Source of the DNA: Acidobacteriota bacterium
Lineage (GTDB): Bacteria > Acidobacteriota > Terriglobia > Acidiferrales > UBA7541
Assembly: GCA_003224085.1 (NCBI GenBank)
Contig: QHYK01000068.1
Coordinates: forward strand, 1 to 55,207
Direction: 5' to 3'
Length of the DNA stretch: 55,207 bases
In this document: positions 7,742 through 16,413 of the stretch, one piece after another
Position numbering within the stretch: position 1 is the first letter of the stretch
Layout of the letters: each line of letters opens with the position of its first letter
Position numbers and translations under genes: made by a program
Notes under the pieces: model-generated
What the model was told of the DNA's origin: nothing
The model's database searches: none
The model's input: the letters and a program-made list of their open reading frames with translations, nothing else

Positions 7742-10018
7742 ATGATTGGCGTGAAAGACGAACGCATCGTGGGAACAGCTGTTCCGCGCCTGGAAGGTCG
7801 CGAGAAAATCACCGGACAGGCTCGTTATGTGGACGACATGGTTCTGCCCGGGATGCTGTACGGTGCGACAGTGCGCAGCCGGATTCCGCGCGGCAAGATT
7901 AAAAAAATCACTTTCGGCCCGGAAATCAATTGGCAAGAGTTTGTAATTGTTTCCGCGAAAGACATCCCAGGGAAGAATTGCGTCGCGCTGATCGAAGACG
8001 ACCAGCCATGCCTAGCAGACGAATTCATCAACCACCCCGAAGAGCCAATTCTTTTGCTGGCCCATGAGGACCGGCATCTTCTGCCAAAGGCTGTGGAAGC
8101 AGTGTCGGTCGAGTACCATCCGCTGTCTGCGATTTTCACAATGGAAGAAAGCGAAAGCCGCAGCGAAATCATTTGGGGTGCGAACAACACCTTCAAGACC
8201 ATTCTGATCGACAAGGGCGATGTGCAGGGCGTGTGGGAGAAGGCCCACTATATTGTCGAAGGCGAATACAGGACCGGAGCGCAGGAACAGCTCTACATCG
8301 AGAACAATGGAATGATTGCCGCGTTCGAACCCCAGCAAGGGCTCACGGTGTGGGGTTCGCTTCAATGTCCCTACTACGTGCACAAAGCATTGATGGAACT
8401 TTGCGGGCTGCCCCCGGGTCGCGTACGAGTCGTGCAGATGGAGACAGGCGGAGCGTTTGGTGGCAAGGAGGAATATCCCTCGATGATAGCGGCGCACGCC
8501 GCCCTGCTTGCCCTCAAATCGGGACGGCCAGTGAAAATCATCTACGACCGCATGGAGGACATGGCTGCAACCACCAAGCGCCACCCTTCAAGAACCCGCC
8601 ACCGCACGGCGGTGAGCAAGGATGGAAAGATCCTTGGCGGAACCATAGAATTCACGATTGACGGCGGCGCCTACGCTACTTTGTCCTCCGTTGTTCTCTC
8701 ACGCGGTGCCATTCACGCCGGGGGCCCTTACTATTGGCCCAACGTCCGCATCAACGCGAAAGCCGTAGCCACGAATGCTCCGCCGCATGGCGCGTTTCGC
8801 GGCTTTGGTGCGCCGCAGTCTATTTTTGCGCTGGAGCGGCACATGGACCGCATCGCGCAGGTTGTCGAGCTTTCGCCAATCGAAATCCGGCGGCGGAATT
8901 TCCTCAAGCCGGGACAAACCACGACAACCGGACAAGCGGTAAGCGAACCGATTGATCTTGGCCGGCTGCTCGATCGCGCCCTCGAACTTTCGAACTACTC
9001 TGCAAAGAAAGACGAATTTGCGCGCCAAAATCAAAATGGCAACTGCAAAAGAGGGATTGGCATCGCCTCGTTTTTGCACGGCGCCGGATTCACGGGCGCG
9101 GGGGAGCGGTATCTCAGTTCTGTGGTTGAGGTAGAAGCGTGCGAGGACGGCGGCGTGCGGGTGCTCGTTTCCAGCGCGGAATTTGGTCAAGGGACGAAGA
9201 CCATTCTCTGCCAAATTGCGGCGGAGGCGCTCGGGCTGCGGTATGAAGATGTGCGATTTGCCCAGCCGGATACGCAAGAAGTCCCGAATAGCGGCCCCAC
9301 GGTTGCCTCGCGAACGGCGATGGTGGTTGGAAAACTAGTGCAGTCGGCGGCCATCGGCATTCGGCAGACCCTCAGGGCCAGCGGCCTCCTTGGCGAATCT
9401 TATTCTGCCGAAGAATTCCGCATCGCCTGCCGCAAGTATGTTGCAGCGCACGGAAAGCTGCGTTCGCTAGCGCGTTACGAGCAGCCCGAGGACATTGTCT
9501 GGAATGAAGAAAAATATCGCGGCTCGGCGTACGCAGCGTTTTCGTGGGCCGTCTACATCGCGGCGGTCACTGTAGATCTGACCACGTACAGTGTTAGCGT
9601 GGACGACTTCGTTGCGCTTCAAGAAGTTGGAAGAGTGCTTCATCCGGTGCTGGCAAAAGGCCAGATTATCGGCGGTGTCGCTCAGGCGATTGGTTTTGCC
9701 CTGTACGAGAGAGTCGTTTGGGACAACGGACGCATGCAGAACGCGCAAATGACCAACTACATCATGCCAACTTCCGCCGACTTGCCTCCCATTCGCGTGT
9801 ACTTCGAGGAGATGGGCAACGTGCACGGAGCCTTTGGCGCAAAGGGAATAGGAGAACTGCCGATGGACGGCCCTGCGCCGGCAATTGTCAGTGCCGTGGG
9901 AGACGCGCTGAGGACTTTTTTCAACTCGATTCCTTTGCTTCCCGAAGATATTTTTGATGCGATTGCCGGCAAAGGGGAAAATGCGGAGCACGCAGGTTCG
10001 GCGCGGGGAAATCCATGA
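7742..10018 (+). CDS. xdhA: Xanthine dehydrogenase, molybdopterin-binding subunit
   Basis: This 758-residue catalytic subunit of a three-subunit xanthine dehydrogenase hydroxylates hypoxanthine and xanthine to urate at a molybdenum-cytosine/molybdopterin centre. The sequence shows the N-terminal hammerhead domain (VGTAVPRLEGREKITGQARY), the cofactor motif GGAFGGKEEY at 236-245, GAFRGFGAPQ at 350-359, EFGQGTKT in the third domain, and the C-terminal GAKGIGE motif whose glutamate is the catalytic base. It overlaps the iron-sulfur subunit by four bases. The xdhA name follows E. coli usage. The purine assignment rests on the neighbours, since sequence alone cannot separate all xanthine-oxidase-family substrates. 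Confidence 0.92.
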   Translation: MIGVKDERIVGTAVPRLEGREKITGQARYVDDMVLPGMLYGATVRSRIPRGKIKKITFGPEINWQEFVIVSAKDIPGKNCVALIEDDQPCLADEFINHPEEPILLLAHEDRHLLPKAVEAVSVEYHPLSAIFTMEESESRSEIIWGANNTFKTILIDKGDVQGVWEKAHYIVEGEYRTGAQEQLYIENNGMIAAFEPQQGLTVWGSLQCPYYVHKALMELCGLPPGRVRVVQMETGGAFGGKEEYPSMIAAHAALLALKSGRPVKIIYDRMEDMAATTKRHPSRTRHRTAVSKDGKILGGTIEFTIDGGAYATLSSVVLSRGAIHAGGPYYWPNVRINAKAVATNAPPHGAFRGFGAPQSIFALERHMDRIAQVVELSPIEIRRRNFLKPGQTTTTGQAVSEPIDLGRLLDRALELSNYSAKKDEFARQNQNGNCKRGIGIASFLHGAGFTGAGERYLSSVVEVEACEDGGVRVLVSSAEFGQGTKTILCQIAAEALGLRYEDVRFAQPDTQEVPNSGPTVASRTAMVVGKLVQSAAIGIRQTLRASGLLGESYSAEEFRIACRKYVAAHGKLRSLARYEQPEDIVWNEEKYRGSAYAAFSWAVYIAAVTVDLTTYSVSVDDFVALQEVGRVLHPVLAKGQIIGGVAQAIGFALYERVVWDNGRMQNAQMTNYIMPTSADLPPIRVYFEEMGNVHGAFGAKGIGELPMDGPAPAIVSAVGDALRTFFNSIPLLPEDIFDAIAGKGENAEHAGSARGNP

Positions 10019-10512
10019 GCGAATCTCCGGACGAGAGCTCCAAATGGGAAATCACTCTAACGGTCAACGGAAAGCGCGTTACCGTGCAAGCGTATGCGAT
10101 GGAGCGCCTGCTGGACGTGGTGCGAAATGACCTCGGCTTGAAAGGCACCAAGGAAGGCTGTGGAGAAGGCGAGTGTGGTTCGTGCAGCGTATTGATGGAT
10201 GGAGTGCTGGTGAATAGCTGCCTCATTCCCGTGTTGCAAGCGAAGGACAGCACCATTATTACGATTGAGGGCGTCCAAGCTGACGGGCGCGCTCCAGTGG
10301 TGCAGCAGGCTTTTCTGGAGTATGGCGGCGCTCAATGCGGAATCTGCACTCCTGGAATGATCCTTGCAGCGTGCCACTTACTGCAGAAAAAACCTCAGCC
10401 CACAATAGAAGAGATCCGCGAGGGACTTTCCGGCAATCTGTGCCGCTGCACTGGTTACCTGCAGATCATTGAGGCTGTGAAGGAAGCAGCGCGCCGCGGA
10501 GCGGCAACGTGA
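10015..10512 (+). CDS. xdhC: Xanthine dehydrogenase, [2Fe-2S] subunit
   Basis: This 165-residue electron-transfer subunit carries two [2Fe-2S] clusters. The plant-ferredoxin-type cluster is held by C49, C54, C57 (CGEGECGSC) and C69. The second, all-helical domain holds C108-x-x-C111 (QCGICTPGM) and C143-x-C145 (LCRCTGY). It passes electrons from the molybdenum centre to the FAD subunit. ATGA-type overlaps join it to the large subunit upstream and to the FAD subunit downstream, so the three are translated together. The first ten residues are a short hydrophilic extension. Length is typical (150-170). Confidence 0.95.
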   Translation: MSESPDESSKWEITLTVNGKRVTVQAYAMERLLDVVRNDLGLKGTKEGCGEGECGSCSVLMDGVLVNSCLIPVLQAKDSTIITIEGVQADGRAPVVQQAFLEYGGAQCGICTPGMILAACHLLQKKPQPTIEEIREGLSGNLCRCTGYLQIIEAVKEAARRGAAT

Positions 10513-11387
10513 GAGCTCATCCCGCCAATTATGAGCTCGTTGCGCCTGGTGGCTTGTCCGCGGTCCTTTCCCTTTTGGCCAAGGAGCGCGGCGTGTGGCT
10601 TCCCATTGCCGGAGGTACGGATGTGATGGTCGAGTATGCAGCGGGGAAACTTCCAGCGCGAAAGCTGGTTAGTATCTGGAATCTTCCGGAGCTGCGGCGG
10701 ATCGAAGTTTTTCCGGGTGAGATTCGGATTGGCGCAGGATGCACGTATACCGATCTTCGCGTGCACGATATGGTGGGCCGGGAGTTTCCGCTTTTGGCCA
10801 ACGCGGCGAGCTGGACCGGCGGAATCGCGAACCAAAACCGCGGAACCATCGGAGGCAACATCGTCAACGCGTCGCCAGCGGCCGATTCGCTGCCCGCTTT
10901 GCTGGTTTATGAAGCAGAGCTGATACTTGTTTCGGCGAACGGGGAGCGCCGAGTTCCCTACTCCAATTTCCATGTCGCTTACCGGAAGACACGGCTTGCT
11001 CCCGATGAATTGATTCGTGCCGTATGCCTTCCGAGGTGCTTTTCGCGGTATTATGCGCACGCGCGTAAAGTAGGCCCGCGCAAAGCGCAGGCCATTGCCA
11101 AAGTATGCCTGGCGGCACAAGCCCGACTGGAGAATGGAGTGGTTGAAGATATCCGCGTTGCGATGGGAAGTGTGGCGCCGGTTCCGCTTCGTTTGGTGAG
11201 GACCGAAGACAGCATAAAGAGAAAACCGATTGATGCAGCGCTCCTCCGGTTAGCGAGGCAAACGACGGCTGCGGAGATTCAGCCGATTGACGACATTCGC
11301 TCCACGGCAAGCTATCGGGCGGCGGTGGCGGGAAACTTGGTGGCGGAATTTTTGCAAGCGCTGAGCACGCGTGGAATGCAGGGATGA
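10509..11387 (+). CDS. xdhB: Xanthine dehydrogenase, FAD-binding subunit
   Basis: This 292-residue subunit of the CoxM/XdhB flavoprotein family takes electrons from the iron-sulfur clusters and gives them to NAD or another acceptor. The FAD pyrophosphate-binding motif PIAGGTDVMVEY is near residue 35. The second motif NQNRGTIGGNIVNASPAADSLP is at about 105-127. The start is a GTG at 10509 that overlaps the stop of the iron-sulfur subunit (GTGA). The family also serves CO, nicotinate and aldehyde dehydrogenases, and the purine role comes from context. Confidence 0.93.
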   Translation: MRAHPANYELVAPGGLSAVLSLLAKERGVWLPIAGGTDVMVEYAAGKLPARKLVSIWNLPELRRIEVFPGEIRIGAGCTYTDLRVHDMVGREFPLLANAASWTGGIANQNRGTIGGNIVNASPAADSLPALLVYEAELILVSANGERRVPYSNFHVAYRKTRLAPDELIRAVCLPRCFSRYYAHARKVGPRKAQAIAKVCLAAQARLENGVVEDIRVAMGSVAPVPLRLVRTEDSIKRKPIDAALLRLARQTTAAEIQPIDDIRSTASYRAAVAGNLVAEFLQALSTRGMQG

Positions 11388-11896
11388 ACGGCGTGCTCGC
11401 GCGCTGGAACGCACTGCCTTTCGGGGATGCTGTGGAGGAACTCTTACCCTGCTGCGGTTCGAAGGCGTGGGCGCGCGGGATGGCGTTGCGCCGACCCGTC
11501 CGCGACGAAACTGCTCTTCTGGCAGCGGGCGATGGCCTGTGGAGGCGTCTGCCCGCATGCGATTGGATGGAAGCATTTCGAAGTCATCCGCGGATTGGCG
11601 AATCCCCCGCACTCGCGTCGGCTTCACAACGGTCGGAAGCGTGGTCAAGGACAGAACAACAAGAGGTCAGTGCGGCTGAGGAAGAGGTTAAACGTGCTCT
11701 GGCGGAAGCCAATCGTATCTATGAAAAACGGTTTAATCGCATCTTTATCGTTTGCGCTACGGGGAAGTCAGGGCCAGAAATCCTGGAGATTCTGAGGCGC
11801 CGTCTGAAAAACGATGACAACACGGAGCTCCACGAAACGGCGGAGCAACAACGGCAAATTATGCGCATCCGTCTGACGAAGTGGCTCTCCTCATGA
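11384..11896 (+). CDS. uraD: OHCU decarboxylase
   Basis: This 170-residue all-helical enzyme decarboxylates 2-oxo-4-hydroxy-4-carboxy-5-ureidoimidazoline to S-allantoin. The active-site histidine lies in SHPRIGES near residue 68, and the family motif FNRIFIVCATGKSGPEIL is at about 118-135. The C-terminal block has NDDNTELHETAEQQRQIM followed by RIRLTKWL. It overlaps xdhB upstream (ATGA) and uraH downstream (ATGA). Without it, the intermediate decays to racemic allantoin, so its presence beside PuuD and HIU hydrolase fits a complete urate-to-S-allantoin module. Confidence 0.95.
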   Translation: MNGVLARWNALPFGDAVEELLPCCGSKAWARGMALRRPVRDETALLAAGDGLWRRLPACDWMEAFRSHPRIGESPALASASQRSEAWSRTEQQEVSAAEEEVKRALAEANRIYEKRFNRIFIVCATGKSGPEILEILRRRLKNDDNTELHETAEQQRQIMRIRLTKWLSS

Positions 11897-12237
11897 AACG
11901 GATCTCCACCCACGTGTTGGACATCGCTCAAGGAAAGCCGGCGCGAGACGTCGCCGTACGGCTGGAGAGACGGGAGATCACGGGCGACTGGGTGGTCCTA
12001 GGTTCTGCGCGCACGGATGCTGACGGTCGCTGTGCGCAATTGTTTCCCGGCGAGGATGCTCTTCCTGCCGGGCTCTACCGTTTGAGCTTCGATACTGCAA
12101 GCTACCAGCACGCGCAAAGGATCGAGGGTTTCTTTCCTGTCGTGGAGGTGACATTTCAAGTACGCGAGGGAGAATCGCAATTTCACATTCCGCTGCTGCT
12201 CAGCCCGCATGGGTATACGACGTATCGGGGGAGCTAA
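11893..12237 (+). CDS. uraH: 5-hydroxyisourate hydrolase (transthyretin-like)
   Basis: This 114-residue transthyretin-fold enzyme hydrolyses 5-hydroxyisourate, the direct product of urate oxidation, to OHCU. The N-terminal STHVLDIAQGKPA contains the active-site histidine. An RTDADGRC stretch follows in mid-sequence, and the protein ends in the diagnostic YRGS. I chose the ATG at 11893, which overlaps the uraD stop as ATGA, over an in-frame GTG at 11881. No signal peptide is seen, so it acts in the cytosol, where it would meet the product of the membrane urate oxidase. Confidence 0.95.
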   Translation: MKRISTHVLDIAQGKPARDVAVRLERREITGDWVVLGSARTDADGRCAQLFPGEDALPAGLYRLSFDTASYQHAQRIEGFFPVVEVTFQVREGESQFHIPLLLSPHGYTTYRGS

Positions 12238-12270
12238 TCGAATGACTGCGCGGGCGGGGGAGGTGAGAGC

Positions 12271-13086
12271 GTGAGCTCTGCCATCCGCGAATGGCTCAAC
12301 CTGGGCGTGCGCTGGTTCCACGTCTTCGCGGGCATCCTTTGGGTCGGGCAAACGTATTATTTCACGTGGTTGGACGGACAGTTCAGCAGAGCCGAAAAGA
12401 GCGCGGCGGACGGAAAGCCATCCCCAGTCTGGATGGTCCACAGCGGAGGCTTTTACGCGGTCGATAAGCAGAAGTCGCTTGGGGTGAACCCCGGGCAGGT
12501 CCGCTGGTTTCGTTGGGAAGCGATGATGACATGGCTGAGCGGGTTGGTGTTGCTGACGCTTGTCTATTACGCTAGTTCCGGGCTCACTGACCCGGACGTC
12601 GCGGAAATCTCTCAGGGACGCGCGATTGCCATTGGAGTCGCAGTCCTGGTGGGCGGATGGGCGATTTACGATTTCGCGGTGCGTTCGTTTCTGGGCAAGT
12701 CAGAAACGGTGTTTGCCGCATTTGCGTTTCTAATGACAGCTGCCATTTCTTGGGGATTGTTGCGCGTCTTCAGCGCGCGGGCCGCATATCTTCATGTAGG
12801 AGCGCTGTTCGGTACCATCATGACCCTCAATGTGTGGGAGAGAATTTTGCCGGCACAACGCAAGATGATCGCTGCAGCGGAAAAGGGAGCTGTGTTTGAC
12901 GCCAAGCTCAGCGCCCAAGCAAAGCTTCGGTCCAAGCACAATACGTTCGTGGCCGTTCCCGTAGTTTTTCTCATGATCAGCAATCACTTCCCGGTAGCAA
13001 CGTATGGAAACCGCTACAGTTGGGAAATCCTGGTGGGTCTTACGGTGACCGGCTGGGCAGCAGCAAAGGTAATTCGTTCCGCCTAG
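12271..13086 (+). CDS. puuD: PuuD-type membrane urate oxidase, without cytochrome c domain
   Basis: This 271-residue integral membrane protein matches the N-terminal membrane region of PuuD (Urate_ox_N/DUF989), which oxidises urate to 5-hydroxyisourate and passes electrons to the respiratory chain. About seven hydrophobic helices are visible, starting with VRWFHVFAGILWVG, with histidines in helices 1, 5 and 6. Described PuuD proteins are about 400 residues and end in a cytochrome c domain. Here there is no CxxCH and the protein stops after the last helix, so the electron acceptor must be separate. The GTG start has a GGGGGAGGTGAG ribosome site. It lies 33 bases after uraH. Confidence 0.88.
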   Translation: MSSAIREWLNLGVRWFHVFAGILWVGQTYYFTWLDGQFSRAEKSAADGKPSPVWMVHSGGFYAVDKQKSLGVNPGQVRWFRWEAMMTWLSGLVLLTLVYYASSGLTDPDVAEISQGRAIAIGVAVLVGGWAIYDFAVRSFLGKSETVFAAFAFLMTAAISWGLLRVFSARAAYLHVGALFGTIMTLNVWERILPAQRKMIAAAEKGAVFDAKLSAQAKLRSKHNTFVAVPVVFLMISNHFPVATYGNRYSWEILVGLTVTGWAAAKVIRSA

Positions 13087-13124
13087 AGGGCGGACAACAT
13101 TGACGTTCCGAGTACTGATACTCA

Positions 13125-14390
13125 GTGCAGAAGACCTTCAACACGGCAAATCTCGCGAGCGAAGTGGTGGCTCGGTGCCAGAGGCTGGCACAATTTAGCG
13201 AGGATGCCAATGGCACGCGGCGGACGTTTCTCTCGCCGCCCATGCGGGATTGCCATGCGGAAATTGCCAAGTGGCTGAAAGCCGTGGGCGCGGAAGTCTC
13301 CGTGGATGCTGCAGGAAATTTGCGCGGTTACTATCCTGGCGTTCGGCGCCCAGGGCCGCGATTGCTTTTGGGCTCGCACCTCGACACTGTACCGAATGCA
13401 GGAGCCTATGATGGCGTTCTCGGAGTAGTTGTTGGGGTCGCGCTACTCGAAGCCCTCGAAGGGCGGCGGCTTCCGTTTGCGATTGAAGTTATTGGATTTT
13501 CCGAAGAAGAAGGAATCCGGTTTGGCACGCCCTTTATCGGCAGTCGCGCTCTGGTCGGCAGCCTGGATGCGGAGCTTTTGAGCTGCCGGGACAAGAATGG
13601 CGTCTCGGTCGAGAAAGCGATTGAAGAGTTTGGATTGAGGCCCGCGGAGATTCCGCGCGCCGCCCTGCGCGAGGATTGCTTGGGCTACATTGAGTTTCAC
13701 ATTGAACAAGGCCCGGTGCTGGAGAAACTCGGGTGCCAGCTCGCGGCCGTTGATGCCATCGTCGGACAGAACCGTCTGGAATTCTCATTTTCCGGCCACG
13801 CAAATCATGCGGGAACAACGCCGATGCATCTCCGCAATGACGCACTCGCCGGCGCGGCGGAGTGGGTCGTGGGCGTGGAGAGCCTCGCGCAGCACAGCCC
13901 GGGTTTGGTTGCGACCGTTGGATTTATCGAAGCAAAGCCGGGGGCCACGAACGTGATCGCTGGAGAGGCGCGCGCAACGTTGGATCTTCGCCACGCGTCG
14001 GACAGCGCACGATTGCAGGCTGTAGAAGAGTTGACCCGTGCGGCAGAAAGTATCGCTGTGAAGCGCGGCTTATCGCTGAGGTCGAGAACCCTTTTGCAGC
14101 AACGCGCCGTTACGATGGACCCTTTTCTGGTGGATCAAATTGCACAAGCCATTCGAAAAGCGGGCTGCAAGCCCCAGCGCATGGCCAGCGGCGCAGGGCA
14201 CGACGCCATGATTCTGGCGGAAAAGGTTCCGGCGGCGATGATTTTCTTGCGGACGCCGGGGGGCATCAGCCATGATCCCGCCGAATCAGTGCATCTCCAA
14301 GACGTGGCCAGCGCTGTGGAGTGCGGAGTGCATTTGCTCGAACAATTGGCGTGGTCGCAAGAATTTCTGACAAGGACGCAACGTGGATAA
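13125..14390 (+). CDS. allC: Allantoate amidohydrolase
   Basis: This 421-residue M20-family metallo-amidohydrolase converts allantoate to ureidoglycine, CO2 and ammonia. The two-metal site is H85-x-D87 (GSHLDTV), D96 (AYDGVLG), E128/E129 (SEEEG), H192 (EFHIEQGP) and H383 (GISHDPAE). The dimer-domain block SGHANHAGTTPM near 223-234 and MASGAGHDAMI near 353-363 resemble E. coli AllC and bacterial allantoate/N-carbamoyl amidohydrolases. The start is a GTG with a poor ribosome site. An in-frame stop nine bases upstream rules out a longer form. It shares eight bases with the next gene, supporting coupling. N-carbamoyl-amino-acid hydrolase is the main alternative and context disfavours it. Confidence 0.88.
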   Translation: MQKTFNTANLASEVVARCQRLAQFSEDANGTRRTFLSPPMRDCHAEIAKWLKAVGAEVSVDAAGNLRGYYPGVRRPGPRLLLGSHLDTVPNAGAYDGVLGVVVGVALLEALEGRRLPFAIEVIGFSEEEGIRFGTPFIGSRALVGSLDAELLSCRDKNGVSVEKAIEEFGLRPAEIPRAALREDCLGYIEFHIEQGPVLEKLGCQLAAVDAIVGQNRLEFSFSGHANHAGTTPMHLRNDALAGAAEWVVGVESLAQHSPGLVATVGFIEAKPGATNVIAGEARATLDLRHASDSARLQAVEELTRAAESIAVKRGLSLRSRTLLQQRAVTMDPFLVDQIAQAIRKAGCKPQRMASGAGHDAMILAEKVPAAMIFLRTPGGISHDPAESVHLQDVASAVECGVHLLEQLAWSQEFLTRTQRG

Positions 14391-15129
14391 TCCTGGTCAA
14401 ACGCGCAGCTCGCATCAGCCCCATCATCTGCTGCTTACTCCGGACACTTTTGTGCGCACGACACTTCCGGGAATGAAGAATGCTTCCGCCATCGTGCACA
14501 TTGGACCGGCGCTCGGCGCCCGGTTCACTGAGTACAGCGTCGAGTTTGAGTCCAATGGCGAATTGGGACCGGCGAGTGCGCAAAGATTCTTGTACGTCAT
14601 CGAAGGAGCGATCGTCCTGGAAACCGATGGGAAGCGGCACGAACTTTGCCCGCGCGGCTATGCCTATCTCGGCCAAGGGTTGGCACATCGGTTGGTCGGG
14701 AAACAAAAAGGTCGGATGGCGGTCATTGAAAAACAATACCTGCCCGTCGATGGCGTCATCGCACCGAGGTTGCTGGTTTCGAGTGAAGACGCAATCAAAT
14801 CACATCCGCTCGATGAAGATCTGGATTTGCAAGTGAAATGCTTGCTCCCTGACGATTGCCAATTCGATTTCGCCGTGAATACGATGGTCTATCAACCGGG
14901 GGCCGCACTGAGCATGGTGGAAATGCACGTGATGGAGCACGGGCTGCTGATGATCGAGGGCGGTGGCATCTACCGGCTGGGGGATTCCTGGTATCCCGTA
15001 AAGGCGGGAGATTTCATCTGGATGGGGCCTTGGTGCCCGCAGTGGTTTGGCGCGATCGGCAAGACGCCGGCGAAGTACCTCATCTATAAAGACTGGAATC
15101 GGCATCCTCTAACGAGCCAGGCACGATGA
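14383..15129 (+). CDS. allE: (S)-ureidoglycine aminohydrolase
   Basis: This 248-residue bicupin manganese enzyme releases ammonia from (S)-ureidoglycine to give (S)-ureidoglycolate. The C-terminal cupin has the full metal set E180-x-H182 and H186 (SMVEMHVMEHG) and Q220 (WCPQWFG). The N-terminal cupin (residues about 40-115) keeps the fold but not the metal ligands, as in the family. The GTG start at 14383 overlaps the allC stop, and its own stop overlaps the next gene (ATGA). Its position between the two M20 hydrolases matches its place in the pathway. Confidence 0.93.
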   Translation: MDNPGQTRSSHQPHHLLLTPDTFVRTTLPGMKNASAIVHIGPALGARFTEYSVEFESNGELGPASAQRFLYVIEGAIVLETDGKRHELCPRGYAYLGQGLAHRLVGKQKGRMAVIEKQYLPVDGVIAPRLLVSSEDAIKSHPLDEDLDLQVKCLLPDDCQFDFAVNTMVYQPGAALSMVEMHVMEHGLLMIEGGGIYRLGDSWYPVKAGDFIWMGPWCPQWFGAIGKTPAKYLIYKDWNRHPLTSQAR

Positions 15130-16364
15130 ATCTTGACGTTGACCGGGATCGCCTGATCCAGGAAATCGAAGAACTAGCGCAGATTTCCGATGCGGAAGCT
15201 CCTGCGGTAACGCGAATTGTATTTACTCCGACGGACCTTAAAGCGCGGGCCTGGCTGATAACCCGATGCGAAAAAGCCGGGCTCGCAGTGCGACAGGACC
15301 CCATCGGAAACATCTTTGCTCGTTGGACCGGCTCCGATTCGAATGCTCCAGCAGTAGGAGCGGGTTCGCACATGGATGCGATTCCCAACGCAGGAAAATT
15401 TGACGGCGTTGTCGGCGTGCTCGGGGGGCTTGAGGCGATCCGCTCCCTGAAACGCAGCGGCTTTCGCCCTAGGCACTCGATCGAGTTGCTCGTTTTTACT
15501 TCGGAAGAGCCCACGCGATTCGGAATTGGATGTCTTGGCAGCCGGTTGCTTTCGGGAAGCTTGTCTCCGGACGAAGCAAAAAAACTGGTTGATAAAGATG
15601 GCGCCTCGCTTGAAGAGGTTCGCCGGAAAGCAGGATTCGAAGGAGAACTCGAGGAAGTAAAGCTGCCGCGGGGCCACTACAAGGCATTTGTTGAAATGCA
15701 CATCGAGCAAGGCCCCTTGCTGGAACGCCAGAAAGTTCCCCTCGGGATTGTGAGGCGGATCGCCGCTCCAGCGAGCCTTCGAATTTCCGTCGAAGGTGTC
15801 GGCGGACATGCAGGGGGAGTCTTGATGCCCGACCGCAGAGACGCCCTTTGTGCGGCGGCGGAACTCATTCTTGCCATCGAAAACGCTGCAAAAACAAGCG
15901 GTGCCGTCGATACCGTGGCAACTGTGGGTATCTGCGAAGTGTTTCCCGGCGCCGTGAATAGCATCCCGAGCCGGGTAAACCTGATCGTGGACTTGCGCGA
16001 CACCGATCTTCGTCGTCGCGATGCCGTCATGGGCAAGGTGAAGGCCGCGCAGGAAATGATCGCCGCGAAGCGGCTGGTCTCGATTCAGGAAACCTTGTTA
16101 AACGCAGATGCGCCTGCAGAATGCACTCCAGAGATTATCGGTGCGCTTTCGCAAGCGTGCGCGAAGCACAGGCAGAAATCTATGCCCATGGTCAGTCGCG
16201 CCTACCACGACTCGCTGTTTATGTCGCGCCTGGCTCCGGTTGCCATGCTGTTTATTCCGTGCCGCAATGGGTACAGCCATCGGCCTGACGAATATGCGTC
16301 GCCTGAGGACATCGCGCGCGGAGTTGCGGTTCTCGCTGAAACTCTCGCGAACTTGGCAGAGTAA
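15126..16364 (+). CDS. Ureidoglycolate amidohydrolase (plant UAH-like, M20 family)
   Basis: This 412-residue second M20 amidohydrolase probably hydrolyses ureidoglycolate to glyoxylate, two ammonia and CO2. Metal ligands are H82-x-D84, D93, E127/E128 (TSEEPTRFG), H192 (EMHIEQGP) and H385 (YSHRPDEY). As I recall the plant ureidoglycolate amidohydrolase sequence, it shares with this protein the SEEPTRFG form and the C-terminal SRAYHDSLFM and GYSHRPDEYASPED blocks. These differ from the SGAGHD and SHDPAE forms in the allC product next door. It ends the pathway without ureidoglycolate lyase or oxamate steps. A terminator hairpin follows 25 bases later. Confidence 0.85.
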   Translation: MNLDVDRDRLIQEIEELAQISDAEAPAVTRIVFTPTDLKARAWLITRCEKAGLAVRQDPIGNIFARWTGSDSNAPAVGAGSHMDAIPNAGKFDGVVGVLGGLEAIRSLKRSGFRPRHSIELLVFTSEEPTRFGIGCLGSRLLSGSLSPDEAKKLVDKDGASLEEVRRKAGFEGELEEVKLPRGHYKAFVEMHIEQGPLLERQKVPLGIVRRIAAPASLRISVEGVGGHAGGVLMPDRRDALCAAAELILAIENAAKTSGAVDTVATVGICEVFPGAVNSIPSRVNLIVDLRDTDLRRRDAVMGKVKAAQEMIAAKRLVSIQETLLNADAPAECTPEIIGALSQACAKHRQKSMPMVSRAYHDSLFMSRLAPVAMLFIPCRNGYSHRPDEYASPEDIARGVAVLAETLANLAE

Positions 16365-16388
16365 GCCCCACTGTTTTTTGTAATCCGC

Positions 16389-16413
16389 ACTTCCAAGAAG
16401 GAAGTTAGTTTTT
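16389..16413 (+). terminator. Rho-independent terminator of the purine operon
   Basis: ACTTCC (16389-16394) pairs with GGAAGT (16400-16405) around an AAGAA loop, followed by three bases and a five-T run (16409-16413). It lies just after the last plus-strand gene and overlaps the end of the convergent adenosine deaminase gene. The stem is short, so efficiency is uncertain. Confidence 0.55.
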
